Source of the DNA: a virus
Direction: 5' to 3' (one strand)
DNA length: 36,764 nucleotides
IMG/VR virus record: IMGVR_UViG_3300028556_000026
Coordinates: 1-36,764 of that record
The notes under the pieces are model-generated. The model did not search any database. It saw only the letters and a list, made by a program, of their open reading frames with translations, and was not told the origin of the DNA. Positions 1 to 7,851 of the stretch are shown one piece after another. Made by a program: the position numbers and the translations under genes. The first letter of the stretch is position 1. Every line of letters begins with the position of its first letter.

Positions 1-139
1 TGCCGATGCGCATAACAGCGCCATCCAATATAACAACGCAGAAAAGAATGTGGCCGGTACCACAAAACAAAGTGTTGATGCTCTCAATGAATATATTTTA
101 TTGCTTGAAAAAAAGACAAGCGTTGATGATAAAACGATC
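1..139. repeat. Terminal overlap, left copy
   Basis: Positions 1-139 repeat 36626-36764 with one difference: T at 13 against G at 36638, giving His or Gln in the tape measure protein. This is what an assembler leaves when it closes a circular or circularly permuted genome. The mismatch is 13 nt from the contig edge, so an end error is likely. Confidence 0.92.
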
Positions 140-2074
140 CGCCAGGGCGCGCAAATTTTGGCCCAGGATCAAATCAGTATTGAAAATCAAAAGAAACTCT
201 TGGCCGGGATCGTAGACTTGGCCGTAGCAAACTCAAAAGCAAACGGTGGCGAAATAGATGTGGCCGGAACTGCTAAAGCGGTGGGCCGTGTTATCTCTAC
301 CGGCGACACCGGAGTACTTACTCGCCAAAACGTAGTCGTTGATCCAAAGACGGCCGATGCGATCAAGAATACCGGAGACCAGGCAGAGCGAACGGCACAG
401 ATCATGAAGATCCTTGATGAAAACGCCAAGGGTGCGGGCGAGGCGCTTGGTAATTCATTCCAAGGCACTATAAACCGCGCAAAAGATAAGATCGAGGACT
501 TACAGGTTGCGGTGGGTAAAGGCCTCTCTGTGGCCCTCACGGTGCTTTCCAATGGCCTATCTGATACGATCGGTGGCTTTGGTATTACGGCCGATGGTAC
601 TAATAAACTCGGCACCGCTTTTGTATGGTTGGCCGGATTGATTAACTTTGTGGCCAACACTCTCAAATTGCTAGGCCTTGGTCTATTTTCATACGGTAAT
701 ATTCTCGTACAAGAAGCGAAGATCACCTGGGGCTTCGGTAAAGATGTCATCGGTATATTTGGAAAGGTTGGCGATGCTATAAAGTCCATCGGATCCGCGA
801 TGGTGGATGTGCTTACCGGGAAATTTGGAAAGGCCCGCGATGATCTAAAAGCCGGATTTGATTTTTCGGGGGCATTTAATAATTCACAAAAAGCGATGGA
901 TGAGGCGGGTAAATCTTTCACTAACGTAAACGATAAGATCGTAAATACTACCAAGGACATGGGATCCAATTTGGAAACTATGGCCAACGCCGGGCAGGTA
1001 TATAAAGACGTGGCCGACAAACAGGATGCTCTTGCTGAAGCGACAGCATCCGCGAACAAGGCAACGAAAGCGCAGGCAGAACTTACAGACGATGCAAAGA
1101 AAAGCATCGCGGATCTACGCGACAAAGTTTTAGATCTAAAAAACAAATCAGATGACCTGGCACAGACGTTGGCCGGGAAACTTACCGATGCAATTAAAAA
1201 GTTTGTGGACGATACAAAGAGCATCGTAACTGATGGAAGTAAAGAGTTGGCCGACATAGTTATTAAAGCGGAAACCGATCTTGCCCAGGCGCAAAAGGAT
1301 CTCATAAAAGAGCAGGCCAAATCAACAGACGATCAGAATGCCGACACCATCCAAAAATTAAAAGACACCATCGCCGAGAAACAAAAGATCCTCGCTTCTT
1401 CAGCACAATTTCAAACAGATCTTACAACGAAAATCGCCGACCTGCAAAAACAAGCAGACCAGGCTACGCTTTCATCATCTACTGAAACCGATCCAAGTAA
1501 AAAGGCCGGGTTTGATGCGCGCGCGCAGGGAATAATTGGCGAAATAAGCGCGCTCAATGGTTTCAAAGATCTAGACAAGCAGATCGCGGATGCACGCATA
1601 ACGGCCGGGCAAGATGAATTTAAGCAGGCCGAGATCACTACGTTTGGAAAATTGGATCTCGCTACAAAACTATTTATTGATGAGACATCGAAACTCCGAG
1701 AGAAAGAAGCCATCGCCCAGGAAGTAGAGAAATCAATAACGGACTTTTATAAAACACAAACGGCCCTACGACAGAAAACACTTGATGCATTTGCCACTTC
1801 TTCTATCGCTACTTTGAAAACGATCGGGGATGAAGCCAAGAGTGCGCTCGATGCCCTAAATGCGGTGCGTAGCGCAGGGGCGCAGATAGATAACCCGGTC
1901 AATCCTTTGTCGTCCTCAACGCCTGCTACAGGGTCAACCACGGCCAACGGCGGGGGTACTACCAACAACTCCAAGACGGTCAATGCCCCTATTACCGTGA
2001 ATGCGACCGTGAAAGATGGAACAGATCCGGCGCAAATAGCGCGCGATCTAGCATGGCAATTATCACATTTGTAG
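1..2074 (+). CDS. Tail tape measure protein, C-terminal part (gene continues across the circular join)
   Basis: This is the downstream part of a 770-residue tape measure protein whose start codon lies at 36387. The reading frame is open from position 2 and matches the frame entering the 139-bp repeat at the window end. Tape measure proteins fill the tail tube, set its length and help DNA exit. Visible here are long charged coiled-coil stretches (repeated K/D/A-rich heptads, roughly residues 400-650), a hydrophobic segment at about residues 285-315, and a Ser/Thr/Gly-rich linker near the C-terminus. A GTG at 50 could be mistaken for the start, but the frame is open upstream of it. The major tail protein and frameshifted chaperone genes lie upstream and the distal tail gene 12 nt downstream, the usual siphovirus order. 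At 770 residues a tail of roughly 110-120 nm is expected (about 0.15 nm per residue). Confidence 0.9.
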   Translation, partial: ADAHNSAIQYNNAEKNVAGTTKQSVDALNEYILLLEKKTSVDDKTIRQGAQILAQDQISIENQKKLLAGIVDLAVANSKANGGEIDVAGTAKAVGRVISTGDTGVLTRQNVVVDPKTADAIKNTGDQAERTAQIMKILDENAKGAGEALGNSFQGTINRAKDKIEDLQVAVGKGLSVALTVLSNGLSDTIGGFGITADGTNKLGTAFVWLAGLINFVANTLKLLGLGLFSYGNILVQEAKITWGFGKDVIGIFGKVGDAIKSIGSAMVDVLTGKFGKARDDLKAGFDFSGAFNNSQKAMDEAGKSFTNVNDKIVNTTKDMGSNLETMANAGQVYKDVADKQDALAEATASANKATKAQAELTDDAKKSIADLRDKVLDLKNKSDDLAQTLAGKLTDAIKKFVDDTKSIVTDGSKELADIVIKAETDLAQAQKDLIKEQAKSTDDQNADTIQKLKDTIAEKQKILASSAQFQTDLTTKIADLQKQADQATLSSSTETDPSKKAGFDARAQGIIGEISALNGFKDLDKQIADARITAGQDEFKQAEITTFGKLDLATKLFIDETSKLREKEAIAQEVEKSITDFYKTQTALRQKTLDAFATSSIATLKTIGDEAKSALDALNAVRSAGAQIDNPVNPLSSSTPATGSTTANGGGTTNNSKTVNAPITVNATVKDGTDPAQIARDLAWQLSHL

Positions 2075-2080
2075 TACAAT
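2075..2080 (+). promoter_or_regulatory. Candidate -10 box (TACAAT) for leaderless start of the distal tail gene
   Basis: TACAAT ends exactly 6 nt before the ATG at 2087, so transcription would start at or next to the start codon. No convincing -35 is visible. Support comes from six other genes with the same geometry. Confidence 0.4.
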
Positions 2081-2086
2081 AATTTT

Positions 2087-3019
2087 ATGATTGGATATAA
2101 ATTTAAAATAACAAATAACGCGGGAGACTTCATCTATATCAACGACTTCACTACTGATCCGTTGCGCTTTCTTGCATTGCAAGATTACCCGGCCTTTGAT
2201 GTTGATATAAAAAACAATGAAGTCGCGAAAGAGGGTCAGCATGGCATCTTTGATTTCTTTTCTTTTTATGGAAAGCGCGTCATGAATTTCTCAGGCGTTA
2301 TGGTTGGGGAAGATGAGGGCGATATTGAAACTCTAAAAAAACAATTACTGCAGATTGTTTCTCTACCACCGATCCCATCATCCACAGACGATGGGTACGT
2401 TACGATCACCTGGACAGATAGCAACGGCGACAACTGGCAAATCGATGGCAAACTCCAAGGATACCCACGCTTCAGTCGCGGGCTACGCCAGGGATCACGT
2501 CTATATTTTACGCTCACACTCAAAGCAAAAAACCCGGAAATAGAAAGCCAGGAAGTTACTACAGAGACCGGGTACCGTGGATGGCCACAAGGATCTGCAC
2601 TCGTTCCGATTACCCTACCCGCAATTTTTACTACGGTTTATGACAAGGAGTTTACTTGTACCAACGATGGAGCGCTTACGGCCCACACAGTGATCCGCAT
2701 TACCGGGGAAGATGGCATCACAGTTACCAATCCTTATATTTTGAATAGAACAACCGGCAAAATGTTTAAGGTAAATATTGTGCTTACAGGCTCGGACGAG
2801 TACCTGGACATCGATAGTAAAAACGGAACGGTCATCGACCAAAACGGTGATGATCAAAGCGGACTCGTAGATGGGGCCAGTGAATATATACTGCTTGCCG
2901 TTGGAGACAACACCGTCGTTTATTTATCCGATGAAAGTTTTGGTGCGGATAGCCCGGTAAATACATGGATCGAACCGAGCGCACAAATATCCGTGGCACA
3001 TCGCACATCGATTATATGA
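2087..3019 (+). CDS. Distal tail protein (Dit-like)
   Basis: The 310-residue protein resembles siphovirus distal tail proteins, which form the hexameric ring joining the tail tube to the tip. The N-terminal half has the family pattern: a short beta start, then EGQHGIFDFFSFYGKRVMNF (a G-x-D...YG-R...F arrangement) around residues 48-68, and an SRLYFTLTLKAKNPE strand near residue 145. A beta-rich C-terminal domain follows, like the galectin-type domain of larger Dit proteins. It sits directly after the tape measure gene and before the tail hub gene, which is the expected order. A TACAAT box 6 nt upstream of ATG suggests a leaderless transcript as well as read-through. Its TGA stop overlaps the next start (ATGA). 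The family call is from pattern and position. Confidence 0.72.
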   Translation: MIGYKFKITNNAGDFIYINDFTTDPLRFLALQDYPAFDVDIKNNEVAKEGQHGIFDFFSFYGKRVMNFSGVMVGEDEGDIETLKKQLLQIVSLPPIPSSTDDGYVTITWTDSNGDNWQIDGKLQGYPRFSRGLRQGSRLYFTLTLKAKNPEIESQEVTTETGYRGWPQGSALVPITLPAIFTTVYDKEFTCTNDGALTAHTVIRITGEDGITVTNPYILNRTTGKMFKVNIVLTGSDEYLDIDSKNGTVIDQNGDDQSGLVDGASEYILLAVGDNTVVYLSDESFGADSPVNTWIEPSAQISVAHRTSII

Positions 3020-4053
3020 TCCAAATTAAGATCTACGATAAAACATATACACCGCTCACCGCTTTTAATATCGGTGAGTTTGGTGCGCTCAATTACAAAA
3101 AAACACTCGGGCAGATTGGTGATGCATCTTTTACGTTGGATATTTCAAGCGCAAAAGTAACGGATGCAAATATGCGAAATTATAATCGCATTGAAATTTT
3201 AGATGCCGGAGTCGTACAATGGACTGGTTATATTGTTTCAAAAAATGTCACGCTAAATATCGTGACGATCCAATGTAAAGAATTGGCCGGAATACTTGCA
3301 AAAAGACTTACGGCCGATGCGTATGTTTTGTCAGGAGTGGCCGGTACTTTAGTCGGCACTCTTCTTACTGCGATCAATGGCGTAGAGAATACCGGGATCA
3401 CGATGGGTGTAACCGATGTTGTGGCAACGATCAACCTTACTTTTAATCAGCAAGATGCATTCAGCGTTTTGAAAGACATCGCGGATGCTGTCGGCGCACA
3501 GTTTGTAGTGAATACAGATCGCACACTAGATTTTATGATGAACGTTGGAGTAGATCATTCCGCAGACGTTCGCTTTGAATACAACATACTCCAACCACAG
3601 CAAGCAAACCTTATAAAGTTTAATGTAGAAGACAACGGCGAAAATATAGTGACGAGATCACGTGGCGCAAATTCAACTCTAAGTTCAACACAAAATGATG
3701 CCGGGCTTCAGGCGCTCTACGGAATAATTGAGAAGTTTGGAAGTTTCCCGCAGGCAAATAATCAAACAAACCTTGATGCGCTTACTGCTTCCGCTTTACA
3801 AGACACACTTTATTCTCCTGCCCTTGATCTCTCTCCTGGAGAAGATGACGACTTCAATATCGGTGATCTTGTCGCTGTTTTTGTTAAAAATAAACTCGTA
3901 GATATAGATGATACTTTCCAAGTACTAGAAAAAAGTGTTAAAATAGTGAATAGCCAAAAGTCGATCAGTGTAAAGATAAATCAGCTTCCACAAACGATCG
4001 TAAATAGCATTAAGGATCTACAAAGGCAAGTTAATTTATTAGAAACTAATTAA
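3016..4053 (+). CDS. Tail hub / baseplate protein (Gp37-like, Tal N-terminal type)
   Basis: The 345-residue protein looks like the hub protein at the tip of siphophage tails (ReqiPepy6 Gp37-like or Tal N-terminal family, gp27-type fold). Supporting features are an N-terminal beta domain with the NRIEIL..GVVQWTGYI pattern (about residues 55-75), a helical KELAGILAKRL segment, and a long beta-rich half ending in a Q-x-L-P-x-x-V-x-x-I-K-x-L coiled tail. I chose ATG 3016 because it overlaps the previous stop as ATGA. An in-frame ATG 51 nt upstream would give a much longer overlap. No peptidase domain is fused at the C-terminus, unlike many Tal proteins, so cell-wall degradation is probably left to other genes. 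It lies between Dit and the fibre gene. Confidence 0.65.
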   Translation: MIQIKIYDKTYTPLTAFNIGEFGALNYKKTLGQIGDASFTLDISSAKVTDANMRNYNRIEILDAGVVQWTGYIVSKNVTLNIVTIQCKELAGILAKRLTADAYVLSGVAGTLVGTLLTAINGVENTGITMGVTDVVATINLTFNQQDAFSVLKDIADAVGAQFVVNTDRTLDFMMNVGVDHSADVRFEYNILQPQQANLIKFNVEDNGENIVTRSRGANSTLSSTQNDAGLQALYGIIEKFGSFPQANNQTNLDALTASALQDTLYSPALDLSPGEDDDFNIGDLVAVFVKNKLVDIDDTFQVLEKSVKIVNSQKSISVKINQLPQTIVNSIKDLQRQVNLLETN

Positions 4054-4061
4054 AAAAAACC

Positions 4062-5996
4062 ATGACAAAAGCAATCATCATCGATAGTACATTAGCCCAA
4101 TATACCGCAGAGGATTTTTCATGGCTTCAAAAATTCTTTTTACAACCGGGCATCTTTGCTACTTCTGCAGGCGTTCTTGGTCTTGCCGTTTCTCAACGTG
4201 GGGCCGGTGCTAATCTATCCGTAGATGTTGCTGTCGGTAACGCTCTCCTTGATTTCACAAAAAATGCTACCAACTGGAAAATAATCGGCCTCGTAAATGC
4301 GGTGGCCAACGTTGTCGTTCCTACACAATCATCCGGATCAAACCGAGTCGGCGCAGTTATCATGCGCGCCTCTGTTTCCCTAGAGCCAAACGCTCTCAAA
4401 ACTAACATCATCACTTTAGAATATATCCCTGGCACAGGTGTCGGAGCATTGACCGATGGCGCTATCACTACAGCAGTTGGTGCAGATGCATGGATACGCC
4501 TTGCGAACGTCACAGTACCAACCGGTGCATCTTCTATTGTTACCGGAAACATCGCAGACGCGCGCGTACAAGTACAAACAAACGAGGCGATGACACTCGC
4601 TCCTAAAAATCTAAAGTTTACAGTCCAAGCGACCGATCCTACAACTCCGGTAGAGGGTCAATTTTGGTATAACTCTACAACACACACTCTCAATTTTTAT
4701 AACAACTCAACTGTGGTTACTCTCGGAGGGTCTTCGGCATATCTTTCCGACGACAACACCACTTCGGATGGTTACGATCAGACACAAACTACAAATAACG
4801 CGAACGTTCCTGTCGGTGAGGCGGATGCTACTACTAAGAAAAATAAAATCGCGCAATCAGTACAATTCGCAAAGACAACTGTTGCCGGAGTAAAACTTGC
4901 AAAGGTGGCCGACACCGGAGCATTCACTGGTACGGTTACAGTTTCACTTCAGGCAGACTCGGCCGGATCTCCTTCAGGTACTCCACTCGCTACAGTCACA
5001 ATTTCAAATGCAAACTACCTGGCTATTCCTGTCGGAAATTTCCTCGCTGTATTTGGTACGCCTTACACAGTATTACCGGCTACAACTTACTGGCTCGTGA
5101 TCGAAACTTCAACGAGTGATAACTCAAACCATCCAAACCTTGGCACCGCTTCAGCAGGTGGCTATGCTTCCGGATCTGTAAAACTAAAAAACACCACAGA
5201 CGGATGGACAGCGATCGCCACAATAGATTTATATTTCAAAACCCTAACCGGCATCACCACAAAGGTACTCAGGGCAGATGCTAATAACTTCGTTCCCGCT
5301 TTCGCTCCATATGGTGCAGATGCGGGTGGAACAGATGCGTACTACATAGAACTTGCCGGGATACTTTCATACGTTGCCGGTCATGTTTATTCATTCAAGG
5401 CAAACACGGCCAACACAGGTGCTTGTACGCTGAACATAAACGGCCTCGGAGCAAAAACAATAAAGAAAAATGTATCGGTTGATCTTGATGACAACGATAT
5501 TCTTGCGAGCCAAATGGTAGACGTAATTTACGATGGCACAAACTTCCAACTTTTGTCTGCTCCCTCTTCAGCAAACATTCCTAATAGTTTCGTAGGCGCA
5601 TCAGTAGATACAGGATTTTTGATCTCAACTCAAAACGTAGACACAGTTTTCACTCCAGGATTTAAAGCGAAATTAATCACGCTTTATTATTCTCTTGCAG
5701 GTGCCGACTCAAACACAATGCTATATCTTTCAGGTATTGCATCCTTCAACGGCACAACATTGGTCGCAAACTATATTTTCCAAAACAAAACAGGAGGTGG
5801 AACCACTGCCTACAACTACAACAACACAGTACTTAACGCGAGCACTATTACGGTCGGTGGTGTAAGCGGAAATAGTAACACTGTAACATTGAGTATTCTA
5901 AGCATCACTGCAACACAATTTACGGTTAGAATTTCAACCCTTACAACTTCATCAATGAACGGCGGTGGAAAATTCTACCCTGTCGCATTCAGATAA
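4062..5996 (+). CDS. Tail fibre / receptor-binding protein
   Basis: This 644-residue, Thr/Ser/Asn-rich protein is almost all predicted beta structure. Around residues 185-225 it has the segment PTTPVEGQFWYNSTTHTLNF, typical of phage tail appendage proteins. Residues about 260-400 form a beta-sandwich like the 'choice-of-anchor' carbohydrate-binding type (SGTPLATVTISN, TTYWLVIETS, GGYASGSVKLK). Another beta domain follows, and the C-terminal part (VSGNSNTVTLSILS...) looks like a trimeric fibre tip. It starts 8 nt after the hub gene and precedes the lysis genes, which fits a receptor-binding protein at the tail tip. The receptor cannot be read from the sequence; the sandwich domain hints at a surface glycan. 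It is probably the fastest evolving tail gene. Confidence 0.75.
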   Translation: MTKAIIIDSTLAQYTAEDFSWLQKFFLQPGIFATSAGVLGLAVSQRGAGANLSVDVAVGNALLDFTKNATNWKIIGLVNAVANVVVPTQSSGSNRVGAVIMRASVSLEPNALKTNIITLEYIPGTGVGALTDGAITTAVGADAWIRLANVTVPTGASSIVTGNIADARVQVQTNEAMTLAPKNLKFTVQATDPTTPVEGQFWYNSTTHTLNFYNNSTVVTLGGSSAYLSDDNTTSDGYDQTQTTNNANVPVGEADATTKKNKIAQSVQFAKTTVAGVKLAKVADTGAFTGTVTVSLQADSAGSPSGTPLATVTISNANYLAIPVGNFLAVFGTPYTVLPATTYWLVIETSTSDNSNHPNLGTASAGGYASGSVKLKNTTDGWTAIATIDLYFKTLTGITTKVLRADANNFVPAFAPYGADAGGTDAYYIELAGILSYVAGHVYSFKANTANTGACTLNINGLGAKTIKKNVSVDLDDNDILASQMVDVIYDGTNFQLLSAPSSANIPNSFVGASVDTGFLISTQNVDTVFTPGFKAKLITLYYSLAGADSNTMLYLSGIASFNGTTLVANYIFQNKTGGGTTAYNYNNTVLNASTITVGGVSGNSNTVTLSILSITATQFTVRISTLTTSSMNGGGKFYPVAFR

Positions 5997-6000
5997 AACC

Positions 6001-6168
6001 ATGAAACCAGAAGAACAAATTTTCTTAAATGAAAAACTTGAAAAAGAGAGACAAAAATCAGATGACGCGTACGCGATCAAATTGGTGGAAAAAGCATTTT
6101 TTATTTTCATTGGTGCGATCTGTCTTGCATTCATTGGGTATTTATTAAAGATGGTGTGGCCAAGCTAA
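6001..6168 (+). CDS. Small membrane protein, holin/XhlA-like
   Basis: This is a 55-residue protein with a charged amphipathic N-terminal helix (EEQIFLNEKLEKERQKSDD) and one C-terminal membrane segment (AFFIFIGAICLAFIGYLL). That arrangement is seen in XhlA-type lysis accessory proteins and some holins. I chose ATG 6001, 4 nt after the fibre stop codon; an ATG at 5965 would overlap the fibre gene. It is the first gene of a tightly spaced lysis group, so a role in membrane permeabilisation or in tethering lysis factors is likely. A second holin candidate with two membrane segments lies at 7232, so this one could act as its partner or antiholin. There is no sequence proof of function. Confidence 0.6.
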   Translation: MKPEEQIFLNEKLEKERQKSDDAYAIKLVEKAFFIFIGAICLAFIGYLLKMVWPS

Positions 6169-6169
6169 T

Positions 6170-6637
6170 ATGAAAATATTAATTCCAAAAATGAAACCGG
6201 CAATCACGCATAGATTAAAACATCTATATATTTATTTTTGTATAATTGTCATCACTTTTTTTTCTATACTATTTGGTTACTGGTATTTTTGGCCGATGAA
6301 AGTCATCGATGTGAGTGCTGTGGAAGTAAGCAAGTCCATCTATGCGCCAGGTGATCAGGTCATCTATACGATCACATATTGCAAATATAAAGATATTATT
6401 GGGATTGCTTATCGCTCACTCGTAAACAGTACTCGCACAACGTACACAGAAGTTTCGGGAAATATGACCACTGGATGCCATAAAATAAATATTGCAGATC
6501 TTCATATCCCGGAATATACTGATGACGGAACGTACCACTTAGAAGCCACTATTATTTATAAACTCAATCCAGTGAGAGAATTCCAAATCTCATGGAAGTC
6601 GCAAGAGTTTCAAGTTAAAAGAATAACGTCACTATAA
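6170..6637 (+). CDS. Membrane-anchored beta-rich protein in the lysis cassette
   Basis: I do not recognise this 155-residue family. It has a short basic N-terminus, one strong membrane segment (about residues 17-40, IYFCIIVITFFSILFGYWYF), then about 110 residues of predicted beta strands outside the membrane (SKSIYAPGDQVIYTITYC...HLEATIIYKLN). The strand pattern resembles an Ig-like or CARDB-type sandwich with two cysteines that could form a disulphide. It starts 1 nt after the small holin-like gene and ends 4 nt before the amidase, so it is surely co-expressed with lysis genes. It might help bridge or disrupt the envelope, or act outside the cell after lysogenic or episomal expression. Function is unknown. 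Confidence 0.55.
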   Translation: MKILIPKMKPAITHRLKHLYIYFCIIVITFFSILFGYWYFWPMKVIDVSAVEVSKSIYAPGDQVIYTITYCKYKDIIGIAYRSLVNSTRTTYTEVSGNMTTGCHKINIADLHIPEYTDDGTYHLEATIIYKLNPVREFQISWKSQEFQVKRITSL

Positions 6638-6641
6638 AATC

Positions 6642-7229
6642 ATGCAAACAATAATTAAAAAACCTTGTACGAATTTCAAAACCGGCCGTGGTACCTACAA
6701 GCCGGAAGCCATCGTTATCCACATTATGGATGGATCACTGTCCGGTACCGACTCATGGTTTGCTACCGTAGCATCCCAAGTATCGGCCCATTACGGAATA
6801 GGAAAGACCGGCGAGATCCATCAGTACGTTGCCGAAGTGGATCAAGCCTGGCACGCGGGCCGAGTTGCTCGCCCTACTTGGAAAGGCATCCACGATGGAG
6901 TAAATCCAAACCTATACACGATCGGAATTGAGCACGAGGGCCAACCACTTGTAAACGATGTATGGCCTGAAGCCATGAAACAATCATCGGCCGAACTCGT
7001 AGCGGATATTGCAAAGCGATGGAGTATTCCACTTGATCGCGATCATGTCATTGGCCACTATCAGATCTTTGCTGACAAGCCAAACTGCCCAGGAGTCAAC
7101 CACGCAATCGTAGATGAAATATTGGCGCGCGCAATAAAAATAAACGCGCCGGTCGATAGCACGAAGAGCAAAATCGCACAGGCGATCGCTCTTCACAAAC
7201 AGGCAATTACAATTTTAGAAAGTATTTAA
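6642..7229 (+). CDS. N-acetylmuramoyl-L-alanine amidase (endolysin)
   Basis: This 195-residue enzyme is an Amidase_2/PGRP-type zinc hydrolase that cuts the bond between N-acetylmuramic acid and L-alanine in peptidoglycan. Zinc ligands are visible at H27 (IVIHIM), H139 (VIGHYQ) and C149 (KPNCPG), and K146 matches the catalytic lysine of T7 lysozyme. The segments SAHYGI (about residue 48) and TIGIEHEG are also family hallmarks. There is no signal peptide, so it needs a holin to reach the wall, and two holin candidates flank it. A short C-terminal helix (about residues 165-195) follows the domain, with no recognisable wall-binding module. It is the main endolysin candidate; a second, exported hydrolase-like protein is encoded far away at 20011. 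Confidence 0.93.
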   Translation: MQTIIKKPCTNFKTGRGTYKPEAIVIHIMDGSLSGTDSWFATVASQVSAHYGIGKTGEIHQYVAEVDQAWHAGRVARPTWKGIHDGVNPNLYTIGIEHEGQPLVNDVWPEAMKQSSAELVADIAKRWSIPLDRDHVIGHYQIFADKPNCPGVNHAIVDEILARAIKINAPVDSTKSKIAQAIALHKQAITILESI

Positions 7230-7231
7230 AT

Positions 7232-7453
7232 ATGAAAAATATAACTGCTTCAGCATCAAAATTAGTTCTGCTTTCACTCGTTGGAGTCCTTTGTATTCTA
7301 GCAATCGTTGCCGGGATACACGCTGTTATAACTGGTCAATTCAATGACGCGGAAAAAGCAATCTTGGTCGCCTTCACTGGCTCGATCACGTTCGTCTTTG
7401 GTTTCTATTTCAACAGCAAGGGAGATACTAATCTACCCAACGCCGGGAAATAG
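7232..7453 (+). CDS. Putative holin, two membrane segments
   Basis: This 73-residue protein has two hydrophobic segments: KLVLLSLVGVLCILAIVAGI (about residues 10-29) and AILVAFTGSITFVFGFYF (about residues 43-60). They are separated by a short polar turn, and a polar, charged C-terminus follows. This size and topology fit a class II holin. It begins 2 nt after the amidase stop and is the last gene before a rho-independent terminator, so it closes the tail-lysis transcript. Holin sequences are too diverse for a firm family call, and the single-pass protein at 6001 is a rival candidate. Both may be needed. Confidence 0.65.
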   Translation: MKNITASASKLVLLSLVGVLCILAIVAGIHAVITGQFNDAEKAILVAFTGSITFVFGFYFNSKGDTNLPNAGK

Positions 7454-7473
7454 CCTGCCATTCTTTACACACT

Positions 7474-7492
7474 AGGCCCTGCGGGGCCTTTT
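7474..7492 (+). terminator. Rho-independent terminator after the lysis genes
   Basis: AGGCCC (7474-7479), loop TGCG, GGGCCT (7484-7489), then TTT. It is a perfect 6-bp G/C-rich stem 20 bp after the putative holin gene and marks the end of the late transcript. Confidence 0.8.
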
Positions 7493-7555
7493 GTGCTACA
7501 TGGGAGCGTTGTACCAAATAGCCTGGTCAAGCCCCGCAAATCGCAATATAGGGCC

Positions 7556-7587
7556 TCGCTCTTGTGGGTTTAAATACACAAGAGCGA
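7556..7587. repeat. Perfect 11-bp inverted repeat
   Basis: TCGCTCTTGTG (7556-7566) and CACAAGAGCGA (7577-7587) are exact reverse complements around a 10-nt A/T-rich spacer. There is no T-run, so it is not a typical terminator. It could be a protein binding site, a primer or nick hairpin, or part of the origin; it directly abuts the parS-like site. Confidence 0.75.
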
Positions 7588-7603
7588 TGTTTCTCGTGAA
7601 ACA
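7588..7603. promoter_or_regulatory. parS-like partition site
   Basis: TGTTTCTCGTGAAACA differs at one base (T for A at position 7) from the bacterial chromosomal parS consensus TGTTNCACGTGAAACA, to which ParB binds. The 6-bp arms TGTTTC/GAAACA are perfect. No ParA or full-length ParB is encoded here, so a host ParB would have to bind it. Confidence 0.6.
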
Positions 7604-7629
7604 CCGAAAATAGCCCATAAAATATAAGA

Positions 7630-7694
7630 GGGTAGACAATTTTGTCGTGGGGGGTAGACAAAATTGTCGTGTCTGGGTAGACAATTTTGTCGTA
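7630..7694 (+). repeat. Three iterons at 22/23-bp spacing
   Basis: Three head-to-tail copies of a 20-bp unit start at 7630, 7652 and 7675. Each carries GGGTAGACAA-(TT or AA)-TTGTCGT, itself a palindrome of half-sites GACAA/TTGTC around 2 bp. A helical-turn spacing next to an initiator gene is typical of Rep-binding iterons. Confidence 0.72.
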
Positions 7695-7730
7695 CATAAT
7701 AATAAATATAATATTAAAATTAAGGAGAAC

Positions 7731-7750
7731 ACCGGGCAAGCCCGGTTTTT
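7731..7750 (+). terminator. Terminator between iterons and the early promoter
   Basis: ACCGGGC (7731-7737), AA, GCCCGGT (7740-7746), then TTTT. It would insulate the early promoter from any transcript crossing the iterons. Confidence 0.75.
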
Positions 7751-7764
7751 CTCTCTTTTTAGAG

Positions 7765-7772
7765 TTATCCAC
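7765..7772 (+). promoter_or_regulatory. DnaA-box-like site
   Basis: TTATCCAC matches the first eight bases of the DnaA box TTATCCACA. The same octamer precedes early promoters at 9224 and 17162. At 17162 it falls partly in a terminator loop, so DnaA binding is only a suggestion. Confidence 0.35.
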
Positions 7773-7792
7773 TTCTTTATTAACAATTACAT

Positions 7793-7822
7793 TTTACTAT
7801 TTTTTAAAGAATGAGTTATACT
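7793..7822 (+). promoter_or_regulatory. Early promoter of the replication genes
   Basis: TTTACT at 7793-7798 and TATACT at 7817-7822 with an 18-bp spacer. The context ACATTTTACTATTT matches the other early promoters of this genome. The leader then carries AAGTAACAAG (7834-7843) before the ATG at 7852. Confidence 0.7.
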
Positions 7823-7851
7823 GTTTTCTGTAGAAGTAACAAGTTAAATTT

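Larger units (their letters stand above)
7494..7851. other. Putative replication origin / partition region
   Basis: This 358-bp stretch without a credible gene packs plasmid-like elements. In order: an 11-bp inverted repeat (7556-7587), a parS-like palindrome (7588-7603), three direct iterons (7630-7694), an A/T-rich stretch (7695-7724), a terminator (7731-7750), a DnaA-box-like TTATCCAC (7765-7772) and a promoter (7793-7822). The replication initiator gene follows one gene downstream. Minus-strand ORFs here are translations of the repeats. The assignment as an origin is inference from layout. Confidence 0.65.

Noticed and set aside
187-1320. Long minus-strand ORF opposite the tape measure gene (377 codons)
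   Set aside because: It is Ser/Ala-rich shadow coding opposite a clear tape measure protein, has no start signal, and all other genes run on the + strand.
3016-3019. TGA recoded as glycine, as in some Patescibacteria lineages
   Set aside because: TGA ends several genes at exact ATGA overlaps (3016, 12795, 24923) and after complete domains, so the standard code fits.
7630-7694. CRISPR array
   Set aside because: Only three short repeats at 22/23-bp spacing with 2-3 bp between units, so no room for spacers, and no cas genes.
7496-7786. Minus-strand ORFs across the iterons with repeated D-K-I-V-Y-P peptides
   Set aside because: The protein repeats are just translations of the DNA iterons; there is no promoter or start context on the minus strand.
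7834-7843. Similarity of AAGTAACAAG to the conserved 16S rRNA stretch around position 1492 (GTAACAAG)
   Set aside because: It is the same strand sense as the rRNA, so the mRNA could not pair with that region. Probably coincidence; only the repeated use before starts is reported.
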